From contig JAAEQB010000042.1 of the NCBI GenBank assembly GCA_024231975.1, positions 1-27,857 of the forward strand: a DNA stretch of 27,857 bases, written 5' to 3'. Position 1 is the first letter of the stretch. The number at the start of each line of letters is the position of its first letter. This document shows positions 17,677 to 24,868 of the stretch, in pieces. Origin of the DNA: Allobosea sp. GTDB taxonomy: Bacteria; Pseudomonadota; Alphaproteobacteria; Rhizobiales; Beijerinckiaceae. The position numbers were made by a program, and so were the translations under genes. Under the pieces are notes generated by a model that ran no database searches, was not told the DNA's origin, and was given only the letters and a program-made list of their open reading frames with translations.

Positions 17677-18267
17677 TCAGGCAGCGCCGAGCCAGTCGGT
17701 GACGCGGGACAGCGTCCGGCGTTCCTGATCGGCCTCGATCGCGAAGGGCGGCGCGCGCCGGGCGCCTCTGGAGTGGGAGGCCAGCACGGCCATGCTCGTG
17801 CCCAGGCCGTAGCCGCCATGGGTGACGAAAGGCCGTATCGTCTTGCCGGCCCAGGAATGGGCCTTGAGGAAGGAGCGGATCGCCGGTGGCGCCGTCTGTC
17901 CCCAGATCGGGAAGCCGAGGAAGACCGTGCGGTAGCGGGCGATGTCGAGGGCATCAGTCGCCAGCACAGGCTCGAAACCAGCCTGTGTTTCGCGCCGCGC
18001 CTGCTCGACCGTCTGTTCGTAATCCTCGGGATAGGGCTCGGCCGTGCGAATCTCGAAGAGGTCCGCGCCGCGGGCGCGCCGGATCTGACCGGCGATGACG
18101 CGCGTGTTGCCCGTCCGCGAATAGTAGGCAACGAGCGTATCACTCGCAGGTCTTTGCCGGGCGAGCGCCGAGCCGGAGGATGTGCCGCTCACGACTGCAG
18201 GAAGGACGAGGGGGGCCGCCAGGATCGCCCTGCGCGACGGGCTGGTCAGTCCATGGGATGTCGTCAT
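17677..18267 (-). CDS. Flavodoxin-family protein with Tat-type signal
   Basis: A 196-residue flavodoxin-like protein that should bind FMN. The phosphate-binding loop YSRTGNTR lies near residues 49-56, and the GFPIWGQTAPPAIRSFL block is typical of the long flavodoxin-like family. The N-terminus has a twin-arginine-like signal (SPSRRAILAAPLVLPAVVSG), so it is probably exported folded with its cofactor. ATG 18267 follows GAGG by six bases. It is first in a two-gene leftward operon with the aldo/keto reductase and is divergent from the LysR gene. The control region carries the 45-bp operator also found before the gene at 24672. It likely serves as an electron carrier or quinone/azo reductase in the periplasm. 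Confidence 0.85.
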   Translation of the reverse strand: MTTSHGLTSPSRRAILAAPLVLPAVVSGTSSGSALARQRPASDTLVAYYSRTGNTRVIAGQIRRARGADLFEIRTAEPYPEDYEQTVEQARRETQAGFEPVLATDALDIARYRTVFLGFPIWGQTAPPAIRSFLKAHSWAGKTIRPFVTHGGYGLGTSMAVLASHSRGARRAPPFAIEADQERRTLSRVTDWLGAA

Positions 18268-18305
18268 CGGCCGCCTCACAATCCGTCGAGTCATTCGATG
18301 AGGGG

Positions 18306-18311
18306 TATCTA
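18306..18311 (-). promoter_or_regulatory. Candidate -10 element for the flavodoxin operon
   Basis: TAGATA on the minus strand, 18 bases beyond the GATTAG end of the LysR-type operator. The sequence CGCTAG[AG]T at precisely this spacing recurs before the gene at 24672, which argues for function. The -35 region would overlap the operator arm, as in activator-dependent promoters. Confidence 0.5.
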
Positions 18312-18329
18312 GCGCCAGCGCGTTGTGTT

Positions 18330-18374
18330 GATTAGGCGCCATAGTCGGCAAGGGCCCATAAGGTGGTCTAATCA
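18330..18374. promoter_or_regulatory. LysR-type operator, copy 1
   Basis: A bipartite site GATTAGGCGCC-N26-TCTAATCA, whose outer arms GATTAG and CTAATC are inverted repeats. It ends directly before the LysR start codon and lies 63 bases from the flavodoxin start. The right-hand part includes the LysR gene's AAGGTGG ribosome site, so a bound regulator could also limit its own expression. The same 45-bp arrangement occurs at 24727-24771. Confidence 0.75.
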
Positions 18375-19268
18375 ATGACGCATCCGAACTTCAACGATCT
18401 CGCCGCCTTCGCGATGGTCGCGCGGGAGCGCAGCTTCACCAGGGCCGGCGCCAAGCTGGGCGTGTCGCAATCGGCACTGAGCCAGACGATCAAGGGGCTG
18501 GAAGAGCGCCTCAAGCTGCGCCTGCTCACCCGCACGACCCGCAGCGTTGCACCGACTGAGGCCGGCTTGAGGCTGCTCGATACGGTTGGGCCGCGCTTCG
18601 AGGAGATCGAGGCCGAAATCGCGGCGCTCGGCGAATTGCGTGGCAAGGCCGCGGGCACGATCCGGATCACGGCCGGCGAGCACCCGGCGATCTCGGTGCT
18701 GCAGCCGGCCCTGAAGCGGTTTCTGCCGGATCATCCCGACATCAAGGTCGAGATCATCGTCGACTACGGCCTCGTCGACATCGTCGCCGCCGGTTACGAC
18801 GCCGGCGTGCGCATGGGCGAGCAGGTCGCCAAGGACATGATCGCGGTGCGGATCGGCCCGGAGATGCGCATGGCCGTGGTCGGCTCGCCTGATTATTTCG
18901 AGCGGCATGGCGTGCCCGCGACACCGCAGGATCTGACCGCTCATAACTGCATCGCCACTCGGATGCCGACCCATGGCGGGCTCTTCCCCTGGGGGCTGGA
19001 GAAGGATGGTCACGAGATCAAGGTTCGTTCGGACGGGCAGCTCGTCTTCAACAACCTCGCCATGCGGCTGAACTCGGCGCTGGATGGGCTCGGCCTCGCC
19101 TACATGCCGGAGGATCATGCCATGCCGCATATCCGAGACGGGCGGCTGGTGCGGGTGCTCGAGGATTGGTGCGCGCCGTTTCCCGGCTATCACCTGTATT
19201 ATCCGAGCCGCCGGCACTCCTCGTCCGCGTTGTCAGTGCTGATCGACGCGCTGCGCTACCGGGACTGA
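18375..19268 (+). CDS. LysR-family transcriptional regulator
   Basis: A 297-residue LysR-type regulator. The winged helix-turn-helix occupies residues 1-62 (FAMVARERSFTRAGAKLGVSQSALSQTIKGLE). A linker helix follows, and from about 92 a periplasmic-binding-protein-like effector domain with GTIRITAGEHPAI and DAGVRMGEQV, as in the CrgA-type group. The ATG at 18375 follows AAGGTGG by eight bases. It is divergent from the flavodoxin/reductase operon and ends tail-to-tail with a 13-base overlap on the hydrolase at 19256. Two copies of one operator, here and at 24727, indicate that it governs both leftward operons and probably itself. The inducer cannot be read from the sequence. Confidence 0.95.
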   Translation: MTHPNFNDLAAFAMVARERSFTRAGAKLGVSQSALSQTIKGLEERLKLRLLTRTTRSVAPTEAGLRLLDTVGPRFEEIEAEIAALGELRGKAAGTIRITAGEHPAISVLQPALKRFLPDHPDIKVEIIVDYGLVDIVAAGYDAGVRMGEQVAKDMIAVRIGPEMRMAVVGSPDYFERHGVPATPQDLTAHNCIATRMPTHGGLFPWGLEKDGHEIKVRSDGQLVFNNLAMRLNSALDGLGLAYMPEDHAMPHIRDGRLVRVLEDWCAPFPGYHLYYPSRRHSSSALSVLIDALRYRD

Positions 19269-20278
19269 TGCCGCTTCCAGAAGCGGATCGCATCGCTGAT
19301 CCAGCCTTCCGCGCTCGTCCCGATGCCGAGGCCAAAGCCATGGCCAACGCCAGGATACTCGCGATAGTCGACCTCGGCCCCGAGGCGGCGCAAGGCGGCG
19401 ACGCGCTGCCGCATCGCGGCGGGCGGGGCGATGCCGTCCTGATGTCCCACGAGCGCGAAGGTCGGCGGCTCGCTGGCTGCGTGGTCGGAGTGGGTCGTAT
19501 AGGCCATCACCACGGTCGACGGCTTGGGGAGATCGGAAGCGCCATAGGCCGCGACGCCATGGCTGCCGATGGAGGCTGCCATGCGGGCGCCAGCCGAGCT
19601 GCCCCAAAGCGAATAGCCGCGCGTGTCCACGCGCAGCGTCGCGGCATTGCGGAAGACGAAGCCGATCGCCGCGGCCAGATCCTGCGTCGCGACGGCGCCG
19701 CCCTTGCCGGCACGATACTTCAGCACGAAGGCGTTCAGCCCTGCGTCGCTGATCGCGGCGGCATAAGGAAAGCCCTCATGCACGGAGCCGACATAGGCGA
19801 AGCCGCCGCCCGGAGAGACGATGGCGAAGGGGGCATCCGGCTTGCCGCGCAGGAAGAAGAGCCCGGCATGGGGCTTTGCCGGCTCTGCGCGCCTCTCGGG
19901 CTCCGAATAGATCTCGAAGAAGACCTGCCGACCCTCTTCGGCATCCTCGATCAGGCGGTTCAGCGCAGCGATCGTCGAGGGGATGTAGACATGGCTGTGA
20001 TAGGGCAGCAGGGCCCCGATTGTGTCGAGCCTGGCCTGAAGATCATAGTCCCGCTCGTCCCAGGGCAGGATGCGGCGGGCGAAGCCTGAAAACGCCGGGT
20101 GAGAGAGCAGGTCCCCGATCGTGCTCTCGGCCGTCAGGAGACCATGAGCCTTGTTGGCGCTGGGATGGTGCTGAGCCACGGTGCTCTGGGCCCCGATAAC
20201 GAGAAGCGGCAATGCGAGGCAATCGCGCCGAGAAGCGAGCAGGCCGGGCAGGACACCATGCTTTGGCCTGTCACCCAT
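19256..20278 (-). CDS. Exported alpha/beta hydrolase (esterase-like)
   Basis: A 340-residue alpha/beta hydrolase, probably exported: a hydrophobic N-terminal segment (LALPLLVIGAQSTVAQ, 21-36) follows RR at 17-18. The nucleophile elbow is GSSAG with Ser228; Asp281 (GHQDGIAP) and His313 (GVGHGFGLG) complete a plausible triad. The oxyanion-type motif SPGGGFAYVGS is at 155. The pattern fits acetyl-esterase/BD-FAE-type hydrolases. It is the last gene of the seven-gene leftward operon, six bases after the membrane protein gene, and its 3' end overlaps the LysR gene by 13 bases on the other strand. The substrate is unknown. Confidence 0.88.
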   Translation of the reverse strand: MGDRPKHGVLPGLLASRRDCLALPLLVIGAQSTVAQHHPSANKAHGLLTAESTIGDLLSHPAFSGFARRILPWDERDYDLQARLDTIGALLPYHSHVYIPSTIAALNRLIEDAEEGRQVFFEIYSEPERRAEPAKPHAGLFFLRGKPDAPFAIVSPGGGFAYVGSVHEGFPYAAAISDAGLNAFVLKYRAGKGGAVATQDLAAAIGFVFRNAATLRVDTRGYSLWGSSAGARMAASIGSHGVAAYGASDLPKPSTVVMAYTTHSDHAASEPPTFALVGHQDGIAPPAAMRQRVAALRRLGAEVDYREYPGVGHGFGLGIGTSAEGWISDAIRFWKRHQSR

Positions 20279-20284
20279 CGCGTC

Positions 20285-21010
20285 CTATCCCTGCGCAGCC
20301 GATTGCGGGCGCTTGGCAGCCGATGTCGTTCGGCTTGTCGACGGCTGGGCTCTCTGGACCAGCTTCAGGCCATAATAGGTCACGACCATCACCAGTCCGG
20401 CGATCGCAGCGCAGTGGGCGAAGAAGCCCGCCACCGATTCCTCGAAGTTCCACCAGTCCAGCGTCATCTGCATGGAGAGCTTGCCGCCGAGGCCAAGGAC
20501 CGTGCAGCTCCAGACGCCGTGCAGCGCGATCGCCAGTGCGACGACGCGCAACGCGAGCGTCCGCAGCGCGGACGGTGCCCTGATCCCGAACAGGTTGCGC
20601 GCGACGCCCATCAGCATCGGCCAGCGCAAGCCGAGATGGATCGCGACGATGAGCAGGACCCAGTACGCCGCGAGCGTGTGAATCTGGCGCGCAGTGAAGC
20701 CGCCCCAGGGCGGCAGGAACGGAGATAGGGCGTTCGAGATCAGCACGCTTGTGACCAACAAGGCGAGCATGGCGCCGAGCAGGGCGAAGGTCACCCCGAC
20801 ATTGAACAGGCTGCGCGGCTCGCGCCGTGTCTTCGGAATGCCGCCCCACCAGCGCCGGTTGAAGATGTTGTGGGCGATGAGCAGCAGGAACATCGCCGTG
20901 CCCGCAACCTCGTGGACGACGTTGCCGAGCCACCAATAGGCGAAGCCGAGCAGCAGCAGCCCGGCCGTCAGGCCATCGAGCCAGAGCCTTGAGAGAAACA
21001 GGCGGTTCAC
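20285..21010 (-). CDS. DUF4405-like cytochrome b membrane protein
   Basis: A 241-residue inner-membrane protein with about five hydrophobic segments: near 11-30, 36-48, 70-90, 110-128, and 200-218. Histidines lie in or beside the segments (HEVAGTAMFLLLIAHN, RQIHTLAAYWVLLIVAIHLGL), the arrangement of di-heme cytochrome b/DUF4405 proteins. A thylakoid-type heme protein that exchanges electrons with the quinone pool is the likely role. The start is GTG at 21010 with GGGAGG seven bases upstream. It follows the P460-like cytochrome gene by 17 bases, so the pair probably forms a membrane-to-periplasm electron transfer unit. The C-terminal tail is basic and Ser/Thr-rich. Confidence 0.82.
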   Translation of the reverse strand: MNRLFLSRLWLDGLTAGLLLLGFAYWWLGNVVHEVAGTAMFLLLIAHNIFNRRWWGGIPKTRREPRSLFNVGVTFALLGAMLALLVTSVLISNALSPFLPPWGGFTARQIHTLAAYWVLLIVAIHLGLRWPMLMGVARNLFGIRAPSALRTLALRVVALAIALHGVWSCTVLGLGGKLSMQMTLDWWNFEESVAGFFAHCAAIAGLVMVVTYYGLKLVQRAQPSTSRTTSAAKRPQSAAQG

Positions 21011-21027
21011 GTCGCGACCTCCCGCGC

Positions 21028-21510
21028 CTATTCGATCGGCGTGCCGTTGAAGCGGGGAATGCGCGAGCCGGTGAAGAGATACTCGGCACCCGACTGGCTC
21101 TGGTGGCAGGATTGGCAGCGGGCCGTGTTCTCAGCCGTGTTGATCGTCTTGTCCGGCCAGAACCACTGGAACTGCCAGTCACCGGTGCGGCGGCGCTCGT
21201 CGTAATCGGCGCCCCAGCCCTGGCCCTTCTCCATCACGAAGTACCGGAACACCTTTCCCTCGCGGTAGTCGACCAGCACGAAATGCGTGCCCGCCGGGAT
21301 CGGCTGACGGTTCTTCACCGCCTCGATCGCCGCCGGCGTGGTCATGATGTGCTCGGTGACGTTGCCGCGCTTGACGGTGGTGTAGTGCACCAGCTTGTCG
21401 AGCTCGGGGAACGTCGCCCGCGTCGCCTCGGCATGGACCTGCCAGCCCACCGTGAGGACTGCGGCCATCGATAGGCCCGCGATGGCGAGCGGGAGCTTGG
21501 GGATTCTCAT
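21028..21510 (-). CDS. Cytochrome P460-like c-type heme protein
   Basis: A 160-residue exported protein. The signal peptide has a core LPLAIAGLSMAAVLTVGW with cleavage near VHA. One CXXCH heme-binding site (CQSCH) lies near residue 137, in the C-terminal part, preceded by a YFVMEKGQGWGADYD block and WQFQWF; this order matches cytochrome P460-family proteins. Known family members oxidise hydroxylamine or detoxify nitric oxide, and many homologues have unproven roles. The ATG at 21510 is set by the signal peptide; its ribosome site is weak. It follows the cupin gene by 13 bases and is followed by the DUF4405-like protein. Confidence 0.85.
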   Translation of the reverse strand: MRIPKLPLAIAGLSMAAVLTVGWQVHAEATRATFPELDKLVHYTTVKRGNVTEHIMTTPAAIEAVKNRQPIPAGTHFVLVDYREGKVFRYFVMEKGQGWGADYDERRRTGDWQFQWFWPDKTINTAENTARCQSCHQSQSGAEYLFTGSRIPRFNGTPIE

Positions 21511-21523
21511 GAACGCGTCGTTC

Positions 21524-21994
21524 CTAGCGCTTGTATTGTTCGTGGGAGACATGCTCCAGCCAGTCCACGGTCTTGCCGTCGAGAGCTTCCGAGATCGCGA
21601 CATGGGTCATGCCACTGGTTGCGGACGCGCCATGCCAGTGCTTGACGCCCGGTGGAATCCAGACGGTGTCGCCCGGCTTGATCTCCTGGATCGGCCCGCC
21701 CCAGTGCTGCACGAGACCGATGCCTGCGGTGACGATCAGGGTCTGACCGAGCGGATGAGTGTGCCAGGCAGTCCGCGCGCCAGGCTCGAAGGTGACCGTG
21801 CCGCCGCTGATCCGCGCCGGCGCGCTGCCCTGGAAACGACCATCGACACGGACCGCGCCGTTGAAATTCTGCGCTGCGCCGACGCTCGGTGGCTGGGAGC
21901 CGGCACGCTGGACCGTGACGGGCTGCGACGTCTGGGAAAGAGCTTCCGCCGCCGGCATCAGGCCCGCGACGACGGCGACGATTTTAGCTGACAT
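21524..21994 (-). CDS. Exported cupin-domain protein
   Basis: A 156-residue protein with a signal peptide (AKIVAVVAGLMPAAEALS) and one cupin barrel. Metal-binding motif 1 is AWHTHPLGQTLIVTAG, in which the usual Glu is a Gln, as is common in this subgroup. Motif 2 is PGDTVWIPPGVKHWHG. It may bind a metal and act as a small dioxygenase or isomerase, or only bind a ligand. The ATG at 21994 lies eight bases after the stop of the preceding gene. Cupins of this type are often found next to CMD-family proteins and aldo/keto reductases, as here. Confidence 0.87.
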   Translation of the reverse strand: MSAKIVAVVAGLMPAAEALSQTSQPVTVQRAGSQPPSVGAAQNFNGAVRVDGRFQGSAPARISGGTVTFEPGARTAWHTHPLGQTLIVTAGIGLVQHWGGPIQEIKPGDTVWIPPGVKHWHGASATSGMTHVAISEALDGKTVDWLEHVSHEQYKR

Positions 21995-22002
21995 CACGAT
22001 TC

Positions 22003-22422
22003 TCACTTGGGCTTGAAGACGTCGCGGGCGACGCCGATCGCGGCGATGGCATTGGGCCAGCCGGCATAGAAGGCGAGTTGCGTGATCGCCTCGACGATCT
22101 CCTCCTCCTTGACGCCATTGGTGCGCGCGAGCGCCATGTGCGAGCGCAGCTGCTCGGGGCGGTTCAGGGCGATCAGGGCCGCGACCGTGATCAGGCTGCG
22201 GTCGCGCTTGGCGAGGCCCGGCCGCTCCCAGATGTCACCGAACAGCACGTTGTCGGTCAGTTCCGCCATCTTCGGCGCGATGTCGCCCATGAGCTGCTGG
22301 GCGCGGGACGGCGGCTTCGCCGTTGCCGGCTGGGCTGGGGCGGGAGGCTGGGACTGGGCAAGCGCCGGCATGGAGGCTCCTAGCAGCAGGGCAGCGACAG
22401 CCGCGGCACGGATTGATCGCAT
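22003..22422 (-). CDS. Exported carboxymuconolactone decarboxylase-family protein
   Basis: A 139-residue protein with signal peptide (AAAVAALLLGASMPALA, cleavage after ALA) and a CMD domain: RDRSLITVAALIALNRPEQL then SHMALARTNGVKEEEIVEAITQLAFYAGWPNA. There is no CXXC pair, so it is not AhpD-like; it resembles the gamma-carboxymuconolactone decarboxylase branch. Export is unusual for that enzyme and suggests another reaction in the periplasm. The ATG at 22422 follows GAGG by eight bases, better than the GTG at 22431. It sits in the middle of the seven-gene operon, directly before the cupin gene. Confidence 0.88.
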   Translation of the reverse strand: MRSIRAAAVAALLLGASMPALAQSQPPAPAQPATAKPPSRAQQLMGDIAPKMAELTDNVLFGDIWERPGLAKRDRSLITVAALIALNRPEQLRSHMALARTNGVKEEEIVEAITQLAFYAGWPNAIAAIGVARDVFKPK

Positions 22423-22458
22423 GAGAGACACCTCGGATTTAGGGTCGTGGCCGGCAGG

Positions 22459-23529
22459 TCAGGTGCGACCGGCGACGAGGGTGCGGGCGAAGAACGGAGC
22501 CAGCTTGGCCATCGCGGCATCGACGTATTTGGGCACCCAATAGGTCTCGATGTGGGTGGCGCCCTCAATCTCGAAGAGCTCCTTGTCCTTGGTGCCGGTA
22601 GCTTTCGGGAAGGCGTCCCTGGTCATGTAGAGGCTGTCGGCCTTGCTGCCGGCGATCATCAGAAGGGGCTGGTCGATCAGTTCCATCTGATCGGTCGCAT
22701 CCCAGCGCATCAGATCCAGCAGGCTGCTGGTCGTATATTTGAACGTCGAATTCGGGTGAGCGTGCGTCTTCCAGTAGTACTCGTAACCCTGCCGATACAT
22801 CTCGAAGGGTAGCTTCGCGATCTGGGCGTCGCTCAGGTTGGCGTCGCCTGAGTAGAGGATCGCGCCACCGGCCGCTTCCTGAACGCGAGCCTGCGAGACC
22901 TGCTGCAGGCGCTCCTGAACGGTCTTCAGCTGGGAATCCGCGAAGCCATTGCGGCGGACACGTCCGGAGTTGAACATGCTGAGGGTCGCGATAGACCTGA
23001 ACCGCTTGTCGACCTTCGCCGCGGCGAGGGAATAGCCACCGCCGCCGCAGATGCCCAGAAGGCCGACGCGCCCGGCATCGACACCTGCGAAGCGGGTGAT
23101 GAAGTCGGCCATGCCATGCACGTCTTCGGTGCGGAACTGAGGCTTGTCGACGTTGCGGGGCTGGCCACCGCTGCCGCCCTGATAGGCCGCATCAGCCGTG
23201 ATCGCGATATAGCCCTCGCCCGCCAGCCGCTGCGCATAGAGCCCGGCGACCTGTTCCTTCACGCCTCCGTTCGGGTGGGCGACGACGATTGCGGGGTACT
23301 TCTTGTCCGCGGCGTAGTCGGCCGGGATGTAGACATTGGCGACGATGTCCAGTCCGTTGAGTTTGTAGCTCACGGGATGGATGTTGATTTTGCCGGGCTC
23401 ATTTTTGGAGATGGCGCCCTCATAAGCGAGGCCGAACGCGTTCTGCTTGTAGTCTGCGGCATTGGCCTTGCCTGCAGCGAACCCTGCCGCTGCCGTCACG
23501 GCGGCCTTGAGTATGGTTCTGCGGTTCAT
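22459..23529 (-). CDS. Tat-type exported alpha/beta hydrolase with Cys nucleophile
   Basis: A 356-residue alpha/beta hydrolase of the dienelactone hydrolase-like type. The N-terminus has a twin-arginine-like signal (NRRTILKAAVTAAAGFAAG). The nucleophile elbow reads LLGICGGGG, placing Cys161 where most hydrolases have Ser, as in dienelactone hydrolase. A plausible acid and base are in GSKADS and GATHIETYW. The ATG at 23529 opens directly with the signal. It is second in the operon, 54 bases after another exported hydrolase. A lactone- or enol-ester-cleaving activity in the periplasm is a fair guess. Confidence 0.88.
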   Translation of the reverse strand: MNRRTILKAAVTAAAGFAAGKANAADYKQNAFGLAYEGAISKNEPGKINIHPVSYKLNGLDIVANVYIPADYAADKKYPAIVVAHPNGGVKEQVAGLYAQRLAGEGYIAITADAAYQGGSGGQPRNVDKPQFRTEDVHGMADFITRFAGVDAGRVGLLGICGGGGYSLAAAKVDKRFRSIATLSMFNSGRVRRNGFADSQLKTVQERLQQVSQARVQEAAGGAILYSGDANLSDAQIAKLPFEMYRQGYEYYWKTHAHPNSTFKYTTSSLLDLMRWDATDQMELIDQPLLMIAGSKADSLYMTRDAFPKATGTKDKELFEIEGATHIETYWVPKYVDAAMAKLAPFFARTLVAGRT

Positions 23530-23583
23530 GGTAATAGCCTTTCAAATCGAAACAGGACTGCCGGGCGCCTTGGATGGCCAGCG

Positions 23584-24672
23584 TCAGTCCAGCTTCTTCT
23601 CGGCGAGGAATTTCGAGACCAGATCGGCGATCTCGACATTGTTCAGGTCCGAGAACGGGAAGTGCGTGTTGCCCTTGATGCCGATCTCGGGGAGATGCAC
23701 GAGGCGCGCGTCACCGCCGTGCTTGTTGATGGCGGCGACCCAGAGCTTGGCCATGGCCAGCCGCACCCGCCAGTTGTCCTGCCCACGCTCCGTCGTCGGC
23801 TCGACCGGAAAATTGTCGCCGTAATAGATGACGATCGGAATGCGGGTGAGCTTCTGGAAATCCGCCGACGGCACGGCCTCGGGCGACAGGGTGCCGGCTG
23901 CGCTCGGCATCGTCGGCGGCAGTTCGCCCTCCGGGAAGATGAAGCCGCTGCCCGGTTCAAACGCCACGATCGCCTTGACGTTTTCGTTCTTGATCGCCGT
24001 CAGCCAGCCGGGGCCACCGCCCTGAGAATGCGTGAACAGGATCGCCGGACCGGTCCTGGCGAACAGCGCCGCCATCGCGTTGGAAATGACGCCGGCATCG
24101 TATGGCCCGGTGTTTGGCGTCACTGAGCGGAAGAACTGGTCCAGCGTCTCGGGCTTGCGGTCGAACTGGACGCCATCGAAGAAGTTCGGCCATTTGCCGA
24201 GCCTGAACTGATCGAAGAAGAGCTGGTCATAAGGCGTGGGTTCGATCGTCGCCCCGACCGTGCTGTTGCCGGCACGCCCGCGACGCGGCTGATCGACGAG
24301 ATAAACCGGGAAGCCGCGGCGCAGGAACAGGGTCTGGAAGCCCTCGCGCCCGTCCGAGGTCGTCTCCCAGCTCCGTGCCGACTGGAAGGCGCCGTGCAGC
24401 ATGACGATGGGGAGTGCCTTGGGGCTCCGGGGAATCTGATAGAAGGCGTAGAGGTGATCGCCGTGGAGCGACTGCCCTGCGGCAGTCGGCTTGTTGTTAT
24501 CGTAGGTCCCGGGGGTGCGCACCACGGTCCCGCCGACGGCGAAGCTGCCCTGATCCTGGATCGTCAACGGCTCGGCACGACTGGCCTGCTGCGCGAGCGC
24601 GGGCAAAGAGGCCAACATGGCAGCGCCGATCAGCAGCGCCAGTCCTGGAGTGCGGGTGGTGGTTACAGGCAT
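23584..24672 (-). CDS. Exported alpha/beta hydrolase (Ser nucleophile)
   Basis: A 362-residue alpha/beta hydrolase with a Sec signal peptide (LALLIGAAMLASLPALA, cleavage after ALA at 26-28). The oxyanion region is VMLHGAFQSARSW near 90, and the nucleophile elbow THSQGG has Ser216. Asp in YYGDNFP and His in GIKGNTHFPFSD are candidates for the acid and base. It is the first gene of the seven-gene leftward operon. The upstream region carries the 45-bp operator shared with the flavodoxin operon, at 55 bases from the start codon. The substrate is unknown; ester-like compounds are likely. Confidence 0.88.
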   Translation of the reverse strand: MPVTTTRTPGLALLIGAAMLASLPALAQQASRAEPLTIQDQGSFAVGGTVVRTPGTYDNNKPTAAGQSLHGDHLYAFYQIPRSPKALPIVMLHGAFQSARSWETTSDGREGFQTLFLRRGFPVYLVDQPRRGRAGNSTVGATIEPTPYDQLFFDQFRLGKWPNFFDGVQFDRKPETLDQFFRSVTPNTGPYDAGVISNAMAALFARTGPAILFTHSQGGGPGWLTAIKNENVKAIVAFEPGSGFIFPEGELPPTMPSAAGTLSPEAVPSADFQKLTRIPIVIYYGDNFPVEPTTERGQDNWRVRLAMAKLWVAAINKHGGDARLVHLPEIGIKGNTHFPFSDLNNVEIADLVSKFLAEKKLD

Positions 24673-24702
24673 CGGTCCCTCGGTCGCTATCAGCGTCCGA
24701 TC

Positions 24703-24708
24703 AACCTA
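24703..24708 (-). promoter_or_regulatory. Candidate -10 element for the seven-gene operon
   Basis: TAGGTT on the minus strand within CGCTAGGT, 18 bases from the operator arm GATTAG, matching the spacing and context of the element at 18306-18311. Confidence 0.5.
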
Positions 24709-24726
24709 GCGGCTGAGGCAGTCTTC

Positions 24727-24771
24727 GATTAGGCGCCCTGATCCACTAGGACCAATTAGCCGATCTAATAA
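24727..24771. promoter_or_regulatory. LysR-type operator, copy 2
   Basis: GATTAGGCGCC-N26-TCTAATAA, the same length and outer arms as the site at 18330-18374, with further matches inside. It is oriented in the same way relative to its leftward gene (start 24672). The remaining gap to the helicase stop (24772-24868) shows nothing recognisable. Confidence 0.75.
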
Positions 24772-24868
24772 ATCGCCATTTGCGCAGCTCCTGCGAATGT
24801 CGGGTTTCCGCCATTCGCTCAACGGCGGCTTCTGGCGCGGCTTAGGCGAACTACGTCACAGTGTCGGA

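Noticed and set aside
17619..18143. The aldo/keto reductase frame stays open 175 codons upstream, suggesting a fusion.
   Set aside because: The extra part is out of frame over the flavodoxin gene, and a good ribosome site precedes the ATG at 17618.
22003..22422. AhpD-like peroxidase activity for the CMD-family protein.
   Set aside because: The required CXXC pair is absent.
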